Shown here piece by piece: positions 33,699 through 43,018 of a stretch of 64,000 nucleotides of DNA. The notes under the pieces were generated by a model that was given only the letters and a program-made list of their open reading frames with translations, was not told the DNA's origin and made no database searches. Within the stretch, counting starts at the first letter, position 1; every line of letters begins with the position of its first letter. The DNA is taken from the NCBI RefSeq assembly GCF_002849225.1, contig NZ_PKMC01000003.1, positions 377,165 to 441,164 of the forward strand. The letters run 5' to 3'. A program made the translations under genes and the position numbers. The stretch is from Actinomyces sp. UMB0138. GTDB lineage: Bacteria > Bacillota > Negativicutes > Veillonellales > Veillonellaceae.

Positions 33699-34778
33699 AT
33701 GGGAAAAACCACCAGTGAGCCTTCTTTTTCAAACCCTATTTTGCGACCACTCCAACCTGTTCAGGACGCGGTGATCGAAGCCAGCGATCTGACCAAGGTC
33801 TACGGTCGAGGTTCCAACAAGGTGACGGCCTTAGACCACGTTGATGTGCAGATCGAACGGGGGCGGTTTACGGCCATCATGGGCCCGTCCGGTTCTGGTA
33901 AATCCACTCTTATGCACTGCTTGGCTGGCCTAGACCGCACCACCGGCGGGAAGATCATGCTTGACAACATCGAGGTCACTAGCATGAGCCAATCCCGACT
34001 CACGAAGCTACGCCGCGACCGCATCGGCTTCATCTTCCAGTCCTTCAACCTAATTCCCACGCTCAGCGCCGAAGAGAACATCACGCTGCCGGCAGACGTG
34101 GCCCACCGCAAGCTCGATCCGGAACGTTTCAACACGGTAGTCGATCAGATGGGGCTCCGCGAACGCCTGGCGCACCGGCCCGCCGAACTGTCCGGTGGTC
34201 AGCAGCAAAGGGTGGCTTGTGCCCGCGCCCTGGTTGGGGAACCTGCGGTGGTCTTTGCCGACGAACCCACCGGAAACCTAGATTCGACCTCGACCCGGCA
34301 AGTACTAGATCGCCTGCGCGGGGCCGTCGACTCCTTCGGACAGACGGTAGTAATGGTGACGCACGAACCCGATGCGGCCGCCTACGCAGACCGGGTGCTA
34401 TTCCTGGTGGACGGCAAGGTGGTTGCCCAGCTCGATGACCCGAACCCCGATTCGGTATTAGACGCTTTGCGCGAGCTCAATTCCGCCGAGGCGAAGGCCG
34501 ATTCCTCTGCAAAGAGCGAGCCTGGTCGGCAGGCTGCCCCCGCCGATTCAACACCGCCTAGCCGCGAATCTGCCGGTTCTAGTCCGGCCACTCCTGCCCT
34601 GGTGGAAAAAGAAGATGCTCAGGTTCAGCCCGAGGAGCCGCAGCAGGTACCTACCGCTCCTGTCCGTCATGGCTCACATGTGTCTTCGCGCGGGTTTGAC
34701 GCTCCCCCGGAACCGACCCCGCCCTCCGGAGAGATCCCTCTGGTATTTCCCCCGCGCGCTCGCCGGAAGAATAAGTGA
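33699..34778 (+). CDS. MacB/LolD-type ABC exporter ATPase with disordered tail
   Basis: ATP-binding subunit of an FtsX-type ABC transporter, 359 aa. Walker A is GPSGSGKST, the Q-loop FIFQSFNLIPTLSA, the signature LSGGQQQRVACARAL, Walker B VVFADEPTGNLD, and the switch VTHEP. The nucleotide-binding domain ends near residue 245. A further 110 residues, rich in Pro, Ser, Ala and Glu, form an unusual disordered tail ending in a basic RARRKNK. Its stop overlaps the permease start by one base (TGATG). This class moves peptides, antibiotics or lipoproteins, or transmits signals; the cargo is unknown. Confidence 0.93.
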   Translation: MGKTTSEPSFSNPILRPLQPVQDAVIEASDLTKVYGRGSNKVTALDHVDVQIERGRFTAIMGPSGSGKSTLMHCLAGLDRTTGGKIMLDNIEVTSMSQSRLTKLRRDRIGFIFQSFNLIPTLSAEENITLPADVAHRKLDPERFNTVVDQMGLRERLAHRPAELSGGQQQRVACARALVGEPAVVFADEPTGNLDSTSTRQVLDRLRGAVDSFGQTVVMVTHEPDAAAYADRVLFLVDGKVVAQLDDPNPDSVLDALRELNSAEAKADSSAKSEPGRQAAPADSTPPSRESAGSSPATPALVEKEDAQVQPEEPQQVPTAPVRHGSHVSSRGFDAPPEPTPPSGEIPLVFPPRARRKNK

Positions 34779-37333
34779 TGCTGAAAGTAACTCTGCGCGG
34801 AATTAAGGCCCACTTTGGCCGCTTTCTACTAACCATGTTGGCGGTTGCCCTGGGCATCGCCTTCCTCTCGGGCACCCTATCCCTGCGGCAGGTGCTCGAT
34901 TCCAACTTCAAGTCGCTTACCGCTTCCTCGCGTACGGCGGACATCTACGTGGTTGGACCGAAGATCTCTAGCTCCTCCTCCCCGCTGACCATGCGCGATC
35001 AAGTCCCCCTTGACCTGCAGGAAAAGGTGCAAAAAGTGCAGGGCGTATCCGAGGTGCGCCCCTACTACGTTTCCATTGCGGTGCTCATGAAGCAGGACGG
35101 CACTCCGCTACGGACTGCCGGTACGGCCACCGCCCAGGTGGTAGAGCCCGGCCCCGGTGGCCCCAAACTGGTAAGTGGGAAGGCCCCGGCTAAGAATCAG
35201 GTAGCTATCCCCCACAAGGACGCGAAAAAGCTAGGAGTCAAGATCGGCGACAAGGTGAAGTTTGTCGTCGAGGGCACTCCCTTAGACTTCACCGTCAGCG
35301 GTTTTTACAAGCTGCCCATAGATATTCAGGCCTACCAGATCGTCTACATGAATCCCGAGCAAGCCAGATCACTACTGGGTGCTTCCGGCAAATCCATGTA
35401 CCTGTCGGTCAGCAAAAATAAGGGCGCCAGCACTACGGCGGTAGTCCACAACATCAATAAGGTTCTGGACCGCGGCACCGAGGCGATGACGGCCTCGAAG
35501 CTGGCAGACGAGGACAACAAGACCATCGACCAGGTCCTCGGTTTCGTCAATACCTTCCTGCTCGTGTTCGTCCTTCTTGCCCTGTTTGTTGGCACCTTCA
35601 TCATTGGCAATACTTTCCAGATGTCAGTGAAGGCCCGTACCAAGGAATTTGCCCTGATGAGGGCGGTCGGGGTTTCGTCGGGCCAGATCTTCCTTTCCGT
35701 AGCGCTCGAGTCGGTAGTAATCGGCCTGATTGGCTCCATCATTGGTGTTGCTTTGGGCGCCGGCTTGCTGGCAGCTATGGGAGCACTAATCTCCGCCGCC
35801 GGGCTGCCTCTCAAGGTCGGAGGAGCCATGTCGCTGGGCATCATCTTGCTCTCGATTGCCATCGGCACCGTCGTCACCGTTCTGGGTGCACTATTGCCTG
35901 CTCGGCATGCGGCTTCCATTGCGCCTATCGAGGCAATGCGCACCGCCGAGGGCGCAAACGAAAAGCCCCTCACTTTGCGCACTATTGTTGGCGTCATTCT
36001 TACCGCCGCCGGTTTGTTCCTGACCTGGACGGCTGCCACCGGCAAGGTCACTTTCAGCCAGCCCGGCATCATGCTGGGCGTTGGGGCAGCAGCCCTGCTG
36101 TTTGGAATCATCGCGTTGCTGCCTATTCTTGCTAGGCCGATCGCGTGGCTGCTGGCTTGGCCGCTGCGAATCTTCCGGCCACACGGACGCCTTGGCCTGC
36201 GCAATGTGCTGCGATCTCCGCGCCGCATCGCTTCCACTGCCGGTGCACTACTGATTGGCATGGCCCTGGTTTCGGCCGGGTCCACGTTGGCGTCCTCGGT
36301 GCGCGATTCGACCGCGGATCAGATGAAAAATGAACTGAAGGCGTCGCTGATAGTGCGCACTATCGAGGGCGTAAAACCCACTGCCCTGACCAAGCCTGTG
36401 AAGGATAAGATTCTGCAGGTCGAGGGCGTCAAGTCGCTAAACGATTCGCTCCAGATGGGCGTTGCTGCCGGCTATGGGCCAAAGCAAACTGCGCAGGATG
36501 CTTCCCCCTTGTTGCTCGGTAGATTCGACGCAGATGCCATGGCTAAAGACTTGAATCTGGCAGTCACCGCCGGCAAGATCGCCAACCTGGGCGAAGGCAA
36601 GATTGCGCTCTCGGATAGCGCCGACAAGGACATGAAGGTGGGCACCAAGGTCCACGTGATTGGCAGTAGCGGCACGCCGCGCGAATTGACGGTGGTTGCC
36701 CGCTACGATTCCGCAGTTCTTCGCACTACCGGACTGGTCAGCCCTGCCGAGGCCGACAACATTGGTCTTTCCCAAACCGTTTCCGGCAACGCGTTCTTGC
36801 GGGTGAACGATCCGAAGGATCACAAACAAGTTGAGCGTATCCAGAAGGACGTGCAGGACATTCTGAAGAAGACTTACACTTTCGAGGTCATGACTCCTGC
36901 CGAACTGGATTCGGCCACCGAAGCTGGAATTAACCAGACCATGGGCATCTTGTATGGCCTGCTTGGCCTGTCCATCGTCATCGCGATCTTGGGAATCATC
37001 AACACCCTGTCGCTTTCCGTTTCGGAACGCACCCGCGAGATTGGCCTGATGAGGGCGGTGGGCATGTCCCGGCTAGGTATTGCCGGAACCATCACCATCG
37101 AGTCGGTGCTGATCACCATCTTCGGCGCACTCACCGGCATCATTACCGGTTGCTACCTGGGGTGGGCGCTGCTGAAGTATTTGGGTTCTTCTGGGATCAA
37201 CACCATTTCTATTCCGTGGCCAACCATCGCGATCCTGGCCGTCGGCTCTATCCTGGTTGGCATCATCGCGGCAATAATCCCTGCCGCCAGCGCTTCTCGC
37301 AAGCCCATCCTGGACGCAATCACCGAAGAATAG
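34778..37333 (+). CDS. FtsX-family ABC exporter permease, two FtsX domains
   Basis: Membrane subunit paired with the preceding ATPase, 851 aa. An N-terminal helix (about 12-32) precedes a large extracellular MacB-like periplasmic core domain. The first FtsX unit (about residues 255-390) contains FALMRAVGVSSGQIFLSVAL. Further helices follow, then a second extracellular domain and a second FtsX unit at the C-terminus with TREIGLMRAVGMSRLGIAGT. Around ten helices in total, as in actinobacterial duplicated-FtsX permeases. The ATG at 34778 is used, with GTG at 34775 an alternative. It ends without a clear terminator. Confidence 0.92.
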   Translation: MLKVTLRGIKAHFGRFLLTMLAVALGIAFLSGTLSLRQVLDSNFKSLTASSRTADIYVVGPKISSSSSPLTMRDQVPLDLQEKVQKVQGVSEVRPYYVSIAVLMKQDGTPLRTAGTATAQVVEPGPGGPKLVSGKAPAKNQVAIPHKDAKKLGVKIGDKVKFVVEGTPLDFTVSGFYKLPIDIQAYQIVYMNPEQARSLLGASGKSMYLSVSKNKGASTTAVVHNINKVLDRGTEAMTASKLADEDNKTIDQVLGFVNTFLLVFVLLALFVGTFIIGNTFQMSVKARTKEFALMRAVGVSSGQIFLSVALESVVIGLIGSIIGVALGAGLLAAMGALISAAGLPLKVGGAMSLGIILLSIAIGTVVTVLGALLPARHAASIAPIEAMRTAEGANEKPLTLRTIVGVILTAAGLFLTWTAATGKVTFSQPGIMLGVGAAALLFGIIALLPILARPIAWLLAWPLRIFRPHGRLGLRNVLRSPRRIASTAGALLIGMALVSAGSTLASSVRDSTADQMKNELKASLIVRTIEGVKPTALTKPVKDKILQVEGVKSLNDSLQMGVAAGYGPKQTAQDASPLLLGRFDADAMAKDLNLAVTAGKIANLGEGKIALSDSADKDMKVGTKVHVIGSSGTPRELTVVARYDSAVLRTTGLVSPAEADNIGLSQTVSGNAFLRVNDPKDHKQVERIQKDVQDILKKTYTFEVMTPAELDSATEAGINQTMGILYGLLGLSIVIAILGIINTLSLSVSERTREIGLMRAVGMSRLGIAGTITIESVLITIFGALTGIITGCYLGWALLKYLGSSGINTISIPWPTIAILAVGSILVGIIAAIIPAASASRKPILDAITEE

Positions 37334-37442
37334 GGGGGTACCTTCCCAGGCCATAAGCTCACAAAAAACATGCAAAAGGCGATAACTTTCTTAAATAGTG
37401 GCAAAATGATGCCAGTACGTACAGTAAGCCTAGGAGGCCAAT

Positions 37443-37919
37443 GTGACTAGTCCTTCCGTAGACCCAAAGGCGAATGCAGGCAGCACCGCCGCCCCAACCA
37501 ACACAGCTAAACCTATCCGCACTCAGTCCGGATCTTCGTTGGGGGAACTATTTTCGAAGCTATCTGACCAGGTGCACACTCTTGTGCAAGGCGAAATCGA
37601 CCTGGCTAAAGCCAAGGCCACTGTCATGGCCAAGAAGTGCGGCACCGGTGGCGCACTGCTAGCAGTTGCAGGCGTACTAGCCCTTTACATGCTCGGCATT
37701 TTGCTGTGGGCAGCCATATACGGCATTGGCGTAGCACTGCCTATGTGGGCATCTTGCCTGATCGTGGCCGGTGTGCTGCTAGTTATTATTCTTATTCTGG
37801 CGCTGGTCGGCCTCTCTCAACTGAAGAAGGGCACCAAGGACAAGCCGGATCCACAAAAGGGTTTCAAACAATCTATCGACGCGGCTAAGACCGGAGCACA
37901 GAAGGGACTAGGCAAGTGA
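37443..37919 (+). CDS. Holin-X / Phage_holin_3_6-like membrane protein
   Basis: A 158-aa protein with an N-terminal amphipathic region (SLGELFSKLSDQVHTLVQGE, IDLAKAKATVMAKK) and two helices (about residues 72-98 and 102-125), the layout of the actinobacterial holin-X superfamily. These proteins are common next to DUF3618 genes and are not phage holins in a proven sense. The start is GTG with AGGAGG five bases upstream; the ATG overlapping it is out of frame. The next gene overlaps by four bases, so the two are surely coexpressed. Role probably in envelope organisation, unknown in detail. Confidence 0.82.
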   Translation: MTSPSVDPKANAGSTAAPTNTAKPIRTQSGSSLGELFSKLSDQVHTLVQGEIDLAKAKATVMAKKCGTGGALLAVAGVLALYMLGILLWAAIYGIGVALPMWASCLIVAGVLLVIILILALVGLSQLKKGTKDKPDPQKGFKQSIDAAKTGAQKGLGK

Positions 37920-38233
37920 GCGACAATCGCACCCCCGAACAGATCGAAGAAGAACTGCGGCGTGCTCGCCAGGATATGCAGGACACTGTGGATCAGCTGG
38001 CAGCCCAGCTCGACCCCAAGGTGAAGGTCCAGGAATTTAAGGACACTGCCAAGGTAAAGAGCCAGGAGTTCAAAGAGAGCGCCAAAGTCAAGGGCCAGGA
38101 AGCAAAAGTGAAAGCACAATCACTTTTCGAGGCTGCTCAGGCTGGCGACACGAAGGCTATCGGCACAATTGCCGGTGCAGCTGGAGCCCTAATTACCGCT
38201 TTGGGAATTGCCTATTTTGCCAAGCGAAACTAA
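37916..38233 (+). CDS. DUF3618-family protein
   Basis: A 105-aa protein beginning RTPEQIEEELRRARQDMQDT, then VDQLAAQLDP, the DUF3618 signature. Three imperfect repeats of KVKxQEFK/KxxAK form a basic helical stretch (about 36-70), followed by one C-terminal helix (TIAGAAGALITALGIAYFA). Its GTG overlaps the preceding stop by four bases. The pair with a holin-X-like protein is a recurrent actinobacterial arrangement. Function is unknown. Confidence 0.85.
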   Translation: MSDNRTPEQIEEELRRARQDMQDTVDQLAAQLDPKVKVQEFKDTAKVKSQEFKESAKVKGQEAKVKAQSLFEAAQAGDTKAIGTIAGAAGALITALGIAYFAKRN

Positions 38234-38386
38234 CCATTTCTTTACGCGAACATGGGTTCGCCACAAGCATATGGTTAGCGTAAGGGTGCAACGAAGTTGT
38301 ACCCTATAGACACGAAACATTTAAGTTGAACATCCGGGACGCACGTTTGTGCCTTCCCGACGAGAAGAATAGAGGGGGTCGACCCC

Positions 38387-38632
38387 ATGGGGCGCGGCCG
38401 TCAGAAGGCGAAACAGCGTAAGGTTGCACGTAAGCTGAAGTATTTCAGCACTGATACAGATTACGCGGCATTGCAGCGCGAACTTGCGGCTCAACGTGGC
38501 GAGACCATTGATACGGACGACCAAGGGTCGTACGAGGATGATCCGTACGCAAAATACGCCGATAAGTACGCAGATATGTATGCTGACGACGACGCTGATG
38601 ACTGGGAAGACTGGGCATCGGCACACCGCTGA
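38387..38632 (+). CDS. DUF3073-family protein
   Basis: An 81-aa protein with the invariant basic N-terminus MGRGRQKAKQRKVARKLKY and a central YAALQREL, followed by a Tyr/Ala/Asp repeat tail (KYADKYADMYADD). This is DUF3073, almost restricted to Actinobacteria and often next to the purine genes purF/purM, as here. The basic head suggests RNA or ribosome contact, which is inference. It converges on purM across a very strong bidirectional terminator. Confidence 0.92.
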   Translation: MGRGRQKAKQRKVARKLKYFSTDTDYAALQRELAAQRGETIDTDDQGSYEDDPYAKYADKYADMYADDDADDWEDWASAHR

Positions 38633-38640
38633 TTAGTATT

Positions 38641-38677
38641 TTTTGGTGGCCCGACCTGTTAGGTCGGGCCACCAAAA
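38641..38677. terminator. Bidirectional terminator, 17-bp perfect stem
   Basis: TTTTGGTGGCCCGACCT (38641-38657) pairs perfectly with 38661-38677 around a three-base loop GTT. The arms begin with T-runs and end with A-runs, so it works on both strands. It separates the convergent DUF3073 and purM genes. Confidence 0.93.
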
Positions 38678-38753
38678 CGTTTAAGCCCTAAAGTTCCACA
38701 TTCCGCGTCGCCTGCTAGAAGCATCGGCCAATGGCAGCCGCATACGTTGCCAA

Positions 38754-39860
38754 TCAGGCGAGGGCGTAGCTACCAGTTAGCACTACCTTGCCGCCCTTTA
38801 CGCCTTTCGCTTCAGAGATGACGCGTCCGGTAGCGGTAGGATCGGATTCAACCTGACCCAGAATTGCAGACTCGCAGCCTGCCTGGCGGGCGCATTCGCG
38901 CACGGCATCCACGCTGTCTGGAGCGCACACAGCAACCATGCCGATGCCCAAGTTCAATGTCATTTCTAGATCGTCCCAGGAAACATTGCCCTGAGTGCGC
39001 ACCCAGTCAAAAACTGCAGGCACCTTCCAAGAACCGCGGTCTACAACGGCTCCCAACTCTAGCGGCAGGACGCGGGCCAGATTTGCTGCCAGACCACCGC
39101 CGGTCACGTGGGACAGAGCGTGCAGGCCTTCGACGCCGACCTCGTCCTTAATCTGCAGGCAGAGGCGCGAGTAGAGGCGAGTGGGTTCTAACAATTCCTC
39201 GCCTAACGTGCGCCCGAATTGTGCCACCTGCGCGTGCAGATCGGCCTTAGAAACCTCGAGCACGCGCCTGACTAGCGAGTACCCGTTCGAGTGCAGCCCG
39301 GAAGCGGCAAGCCCAACCAGCACGTCCGATTCGCGAACACGGTCGGCACCAAGCATCTGGTCGGCCTCGACAACACCCGTCGCAGCCCCAGCAATGTCGT
39401 AATCGTCGGCACCCATCATCCCAGGATGCTCGGCGGTTTCCCCACCCAGCAACGGAGTGTCAACGGCGGCACATGCCTCGGCTACCCCACGCACAATGTC
39501 TGCGATGCGCTGCGGCTGCACATGCCCGCAAGCAATGTAGTCAGTCATCAGAAGAGGGCGTGCCCCCACTACCGCAATATCGTCTACCACCATGCCGACC
39601 AGGTCCTGGCCGATCGTGTCGTGAATATCCAGGGCCTGCGCAATAGCGATCTTCGTGCCTACCCCGTCAGTAGACGTGGTCAGGTACGGCTTCTTCATAC
39701 CTGCCAGGGCAGAAGCGTCGACCATACCGGCGAAACCGCCGATACCGCCAACCACCTGCGGGGTGAAGGTGCGCGAAACGGCCTCCTTCATCAGTTCTAC
39801 GGCCTGGTCGCCAGCAGCGGTGTCAACTCCCGCAGAAGCGTAGGTGATTTCTTCAGACAT
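38754..39860 (-). CDS. purM: Phosphoribosylformylglycinamidine cyclo-ligase
   Basis: AIR synthetase, the fifth step of purine synthesis (368 aa). YASAGVDTAAGDQAVELMK at the N-terminus, STDGVGTKIAIA, DLVGMVVDDIAVVGARPLL and LLGGETAEHPGMM are the standard PurM/PurL-superfamily ATP-binding motifs; THVTGGG-like SHVTGGGLAANL is also present. It lies 17 bases downstream of purF on the same strand. The CGAGGGCG octamer sits at its 3' end (38759-38766). Confidence 0.97.
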   Translation of the reverse strand: MSEEITYASAGVDTAAGDQAVELMKEAVSRTFTPQVVGGIGGFAGMVDASALAGMKKPYLTTSTDGVGTKIAIAQALDIHDTIGQDLVGMVVDDIAVVGARPLLMTDYIACGHVQPQRIADIVRGVAEACAAVDTPLLGGETAEHPGMMGADDYDIAGAATGVVEADQMLGADRVRESDVLVGLAASGLHSNGYSLVRRVLEVSKADLHAQVAQFGRTLGEELLEPTRLYSRLCLQIKDEVGVEGLHALSHVTGGGLAANLARVLPLELGAVVDRGSWKVPAVFDWVRTQGNVSWDDLEMTLNLGIGMVAVCAPDSVDAVRECARQAGCESAILGQVESDPTATGRVISEAKGVKGGKVVLTGSYALA

Positions 39861-39877
39861 GAGTGCCCTTTCTTAGA

Positions 39878-41449
39878 TTATTCGGCCCAGACCTGCTGGC
39901 TGGTAACCGCGCCCTTACCGCCGGGGACAGGGGTGCCCGCGGGGATGGAAATTGGGTAGTCCCCATTGAAGCAGGCCATGCACAGGGTGGAAGGATCCTG
40001 CCCGGAAGCCTTGACCATGCCGTCAATACTCAGGTAACCAAGCGAATCGGCCTGAATAGACTCGCAAATCTGGTCAGTATTCATAGATGCGGCAATCAGT
40101 TCGGCGCGAGTAGCAAAGTCGATGCCGAAGAAACAGGGCCACAGCACGGGCGGGGAAGAGATGCGCACGTGCACTTCGGCAGCGCCGGCCTCGCGCAACA
40201 TGGACACGACCTGCCGCTGCGTATTGCCGCGCACAATCGAGTCATCTACCACGATCAAGCGCTTGCCCTCAATAATTTCGCGGATCGGATTCAGTTTCAG
40301 CCGAATGCCGCGCTGACGCATGATCTGGGTGGGCTGAATGAATGTGCGGCCCACATACGCGTTCTTGACCAGGCCTTGCTGGAACGGGATACCGCTTTCT
40401 TCGGCATACCCAATGGCAGCGGGCGTGCCCGAGTCCGGGGTTGCCATAACCAAGTCGGCCTCTACCGGGTGTTCCTTGGCTAGTGCCGCCCCCATTTCGC
40501 GGCGGGACTGGATGATGGACCGACCTCCGATGCGAGTGTCAGGACGGGCCAGGTACACGTATTCGAAGGCGCACACGTTCGGAGTGGACTTCGCAAAACG
40601 GTAGGACCGCACCCCCGAGTGGTCGATCGAGATCAATTCGCCGGGCTCTATTTCGCGAACCACGGTAGCGCCCACAATGTCGAGGGCGGCGGTTTCCGAT
40701 GCCAGGGCCCACCCATGCGGTAGCCGGCCCAGCACAAACGGACGCACCCCGTGCGGGTCACGGGCGGCGTACAGGTGTTGCTCGTCCATGAACACGAGCG
40801 AGAAGGCACCCTTCAGATGAGGCAGGACGCGGAGTGCAGATTCAATCAGCGGCGCTGGCGCCTCGCCTACAAAGGTGTCGTTTGCGCCCTTGATGCGCGC
40901 CCCCTCTATGCCGCCCTCGGGCAATTCCCACCCGATCTGCGAAAGTTTGTCACCTGAGCCTAACAGCGCGTTGATAAGCGCGGTGTCTGTAGAAGCACCC
41001 CGAGCTACCTCTCCACGCGATCCCAGCTTGTTCATTACGATCTCGCGTAGCTGCTTCGTGTTCGTCAGGTTGCCGTTATGGGCCAGGGCGAGCGTGCCCG
41101 TGCCAGAGGGGCCAAGCGTAGGCTGAGCGTTTTCCCACACGTCCGCCCCAGTGGTGGCGTAACGCGCGTGCCCAATGGCCGCATGCCCCTTCAGCCCTTC
41201 TAGAGCCTGGTCGTTAAATACCTGGCTGACTAGCCCCAAATCCTTGTACACCAGGATCTTTTCGCCATTCGAGGTGGCGATACCGGCCGATTGCTGGCCG
41301 CGGTGCTGCAGGGCGTAGATGCCGAAATAAGTTAACCTAGAAACGTCCTCTTCTGGAGCCCAAACTCCGAATACGCCGCACTGATCTTGTGGTGCAGGGT
41401 CATCGTGGGGATCCAAAGAATGGCTCAGATTGCCGTCGCCGCGTATCAC
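39878..41449 (-). CDS. purF: Amidophosphoribosyltransferase
   Basis: First committed enzyme of purine synthesis, 523 aa. The N-terminal Ntn-hydrolase domain follows a 23-residue propeptide, and Cys24 (DQCGVFGVW) becomes the N-terminal nucleophile after cleavage; ALQHRGQQSAG follows. The phosphoribosyltransferase domain has VVDDSIVRGNTQRQ. C-terminal cysteines (LCMACFNGDYP) fit the 4Fe-4S type. The GTG start at 41449 agrees with the usual RGDGxLxH beginning of relatives and overlaps the stop of the upstream GH13 gene by four bases, an unusual coupling of a glucosidase with purine synthesis. Confidence 0.97.
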   Translation of the reverse strand: MIRGDGNLSHSLDPHDDPAPQDQCGVFGVWAPEEDVSRLTYFGIYALQHRGQQSAGIATSNGEKILVYKDLGLVSQVFNDQALEGLKGHAAIGHARYATTGADVWENAQPTLGPSGTGTLALAHNGNLTNTKQLREIVMNKLGSRGEVARGASTDTALINALLGSGDKLSQIGWELPEGGIEGARIKGANDTFVGEAPAPLIESALRVLPHLKGAFSLVFMDEQHLYAARDPHGVRPFVLGRLPHGWALASETAALDIVGATVVREIEPGELISIDHSGVRSYRFAKSTPNVCAFEYVYLARPDTRIGGRSIIQSRREMGAALAKEHPVEADLVMATPDSGTPAAIGYAEESGIPFQQGLVKNAYVGRTFIQPTQIMRQRGIRLKLNPIREIIEGKRLIVVDDSIVRGNTQRQVVSMLREAGAAEVHVRISSPPVLWPCFFGIDFATRAELIAASMNTDQICESIQADSLGYLSIDGMVKASGQDPSTLCMACFNGDYPISIPAGTPVPGGKGAVTSQQVWAE

Positions 41450-42801
41450 GCGCCCATTCTTTCATGTTTTGGCGCGAAGACACCAAATGTTCCTGAAGAA
41501 ATTTCCCCATTTTGGAAAGAATCAGCCAACTCTGGATGCCCGATTTCCGCGAGTGCGGGATGCCCGGCCCCAATTGTTTCCTCTGAGTTGTTGCACACAA
41601 CCAGCAATTCACCGCTCCCATCCGCGGCGCTGGCCCGGTAGGAGATTACTTCGTTTTCAATATGAGTCACTTCGATTTTTGCGTGCGCCAGCCACGGGTG
41701 GCGACGACGCAGTGCTATGAGGGAGGCATAGTAGTGCCAAAATTTCTTTTGCCGATCAGTAGTAACGCCGGCCGTGGCAGGCAGACTCGGCCGGATCGCG
41801 TCATCCCCGCCTGCCCGTTCCTCTTTTACGCCCTGGTACCCCAGTTCGTCGCCGTAATAGATCGATGGCACCCCTGGCAGAGTCAGCAGTATTGCTGCTG
41901 CCTGCCCCACCTGCCCAGGAGTTAGCCGGGAGGCGATTCTGGTCACGTCGTGGTTTGAAAGGAAGGTTTGCGGCCAAAAATGTTCACAAAATTCCAGGTG
42001 ACGAGTTAGGTTCCACTGCAATTCATAAAAGTTGTGGTCGCTTAGCGAAGACCAGATGGACTTCCACAATTCATACTGGGTTAGTGAATCCCACCCCGCC
42101 TGCGCGACCAGCTGCGGATAGTCGCCGTGGATTACCTCGCCGAACACCCACAGATGCGGATACTTCCGACGGAGCGGCGGCAGGATCTGCGCCCACAGTT
42201 GTGGGTCTACCGCGTATGCGGCGTCTAGGCGCCACCCGTCTAGTCCCCGTCCACTCCAGTAGTCCATTACTTTGCCGATCAAGGCGCGCACCTGGGTGTT
42301 TCCGTGGTTGAGGGCGGCCAAGCCGGCATGGCCTTCAAAAGTGTCGTAGGCGGGCAGTCGCCCGGGATGCCAGTCGGTAAACTCTGCCCGGAAAAAGTCT
42401 GCGTATGGCGATTGCGGGCCCCGCTGCACCACGTCGCGCATTTGCGGGCAGTAGGGCGAAACGTGGTTGAACACCCCGTCAGCTAATACCGCCATCCCTT
42501 GCCGGTGAGCGTACTCGATAAAAGCAGAAAAGTCCTCCATTGTGCCTAGGCGTGAATCGATGCGGAAGTAGTCGATGGTGTCGTATCCGTGCGAGTAGGA
42601 CTGGAAAATGGGCCCCAACAAAATGGCGTTTGCCCCCAACCGGCGAGCATGATCTACCCACGTCCCCAAATCCGCGAGCGTGCGCACGGGCCGGAAAGGG
42701 CCTTTTTCTGGCACCTCTATTTCGGGATTTAGTTTGGGCGCCCCCAGTGCTCCTAGCGGGTAGAGTTGCCAGCAGATTGCGTGCTCGCTAAATTCAGCCA
42801 T
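41446..42801 (-). CDS. GH13 alpha-glucosidase / cyclomaltodextrinase-like enzyme
   Basis: Alpha-amylase-family enzyme of 451 aa with no signal peptide, so cytosolic. The four conserved regions are DGVFNHV (I), GWRLDAAY with the nucleophile Asp near residue 195 (II), FGEVIHGDY with the acid/base Glu near 225 (III), and FLSNHDVTR with the third Asp near 283 (IV). The N-terminus (AICWQLYPLGALGAP) opens the barrel directly, with no extra N-terminal domain, and a short beta domain closes the protein (ASLIALRRRHPWL onwards). The sequence most resembles maltodextrin glucosidases and neopullulanase relatives. Its stop overlaps the purF start. The substrate is not determined. Confidence 0.9.
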   Translation of the reverse strand: MAEFSEHAICWQLYPLGALGAPKLNPEIEVPEKGPFRPVRTLADLGTWVDHARRLGANAILLGPIFQSYSHGYDTIDYFRIDSRLGTMEDFSAFIEYAHRQGMAVLADGVFNHVSPYCPQMRDVVQRGPQSPYADFFRAEFTDWHPGRLPAYDTFEGHAGLAALNHGNTQVRALIGKVMDYWSGRGLDGWRLDAAYAVDPQLWAQILPPLRRKYPHLWVFGEVIHGDYPQLVAQAGWDSLTQYELWKSIWSSLSDHNFYELQWNLTRHLEFCEHFWPQTFLSNHDVTRIASRLTPGQVGQAAAILLTLPGVPSIYYGDELGYQGVKEERAGGDDAIRPSLPATAGVTTDRQKKFWHYYASLIALRRRHPWLAHAKIEVTHIENEVISYRASAADGSGELLVVCNNSEETIGAGHPALAEIGHPELADSFQNGEISSGTFGVFAPKHERMGA

Positions 42802-42897
42802 GGTTCAATTCTGCCGCATCCACACCAGTTTTTCTGCGTTTCCCCGCTCCCACACACGTTTTACGTATTGGCAGCACTGTGCCGATTGTAGGCATTT

Positions 42898-42914
42898 TCT
42901 GGACTAATTCCAGA
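42898..42914. promoter_or_regulatory. Dyad symmetry upstream of dps
   Basis: TCTGGA and TCCAGA are perfect inverted arms around CTAAT, 105 bases upstream of the dps start. It is a candidate operator in the 217-base region between the divergent GH13 gene and dps. No confident promoter boxes were assigned and no known regulator consensus was matched. Confidence 0.35.
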
Positions 42915-43018
42915 TTAGGTGTTAGGGTAAGTATGTATGTTTGGGGCGCGCTAGAAATAATGGCGACGCCTACGAACAAGAATTTAGGCTCGCGTAATGC
43001 GGCCGGAAAGGAAAGCAC

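Noticed and set aside
35344..36285. Minus-strand open frame of 313 codons inside the exporter permease gene
   Set aside because: Antisense shadow of a well-supported FtsX permease.
37443..37919. Phage origin for the holin-like gene
   Set aside because: No other phage genes are present, and pairing with DUF3618 is a normal chromosomal arrangement in Actinobacteria.
42911..42935. Possible DtxR/IdeR iron box upstream of dps
   Set aside because: Only the first six bases resemble the consensus; the other half does not match.
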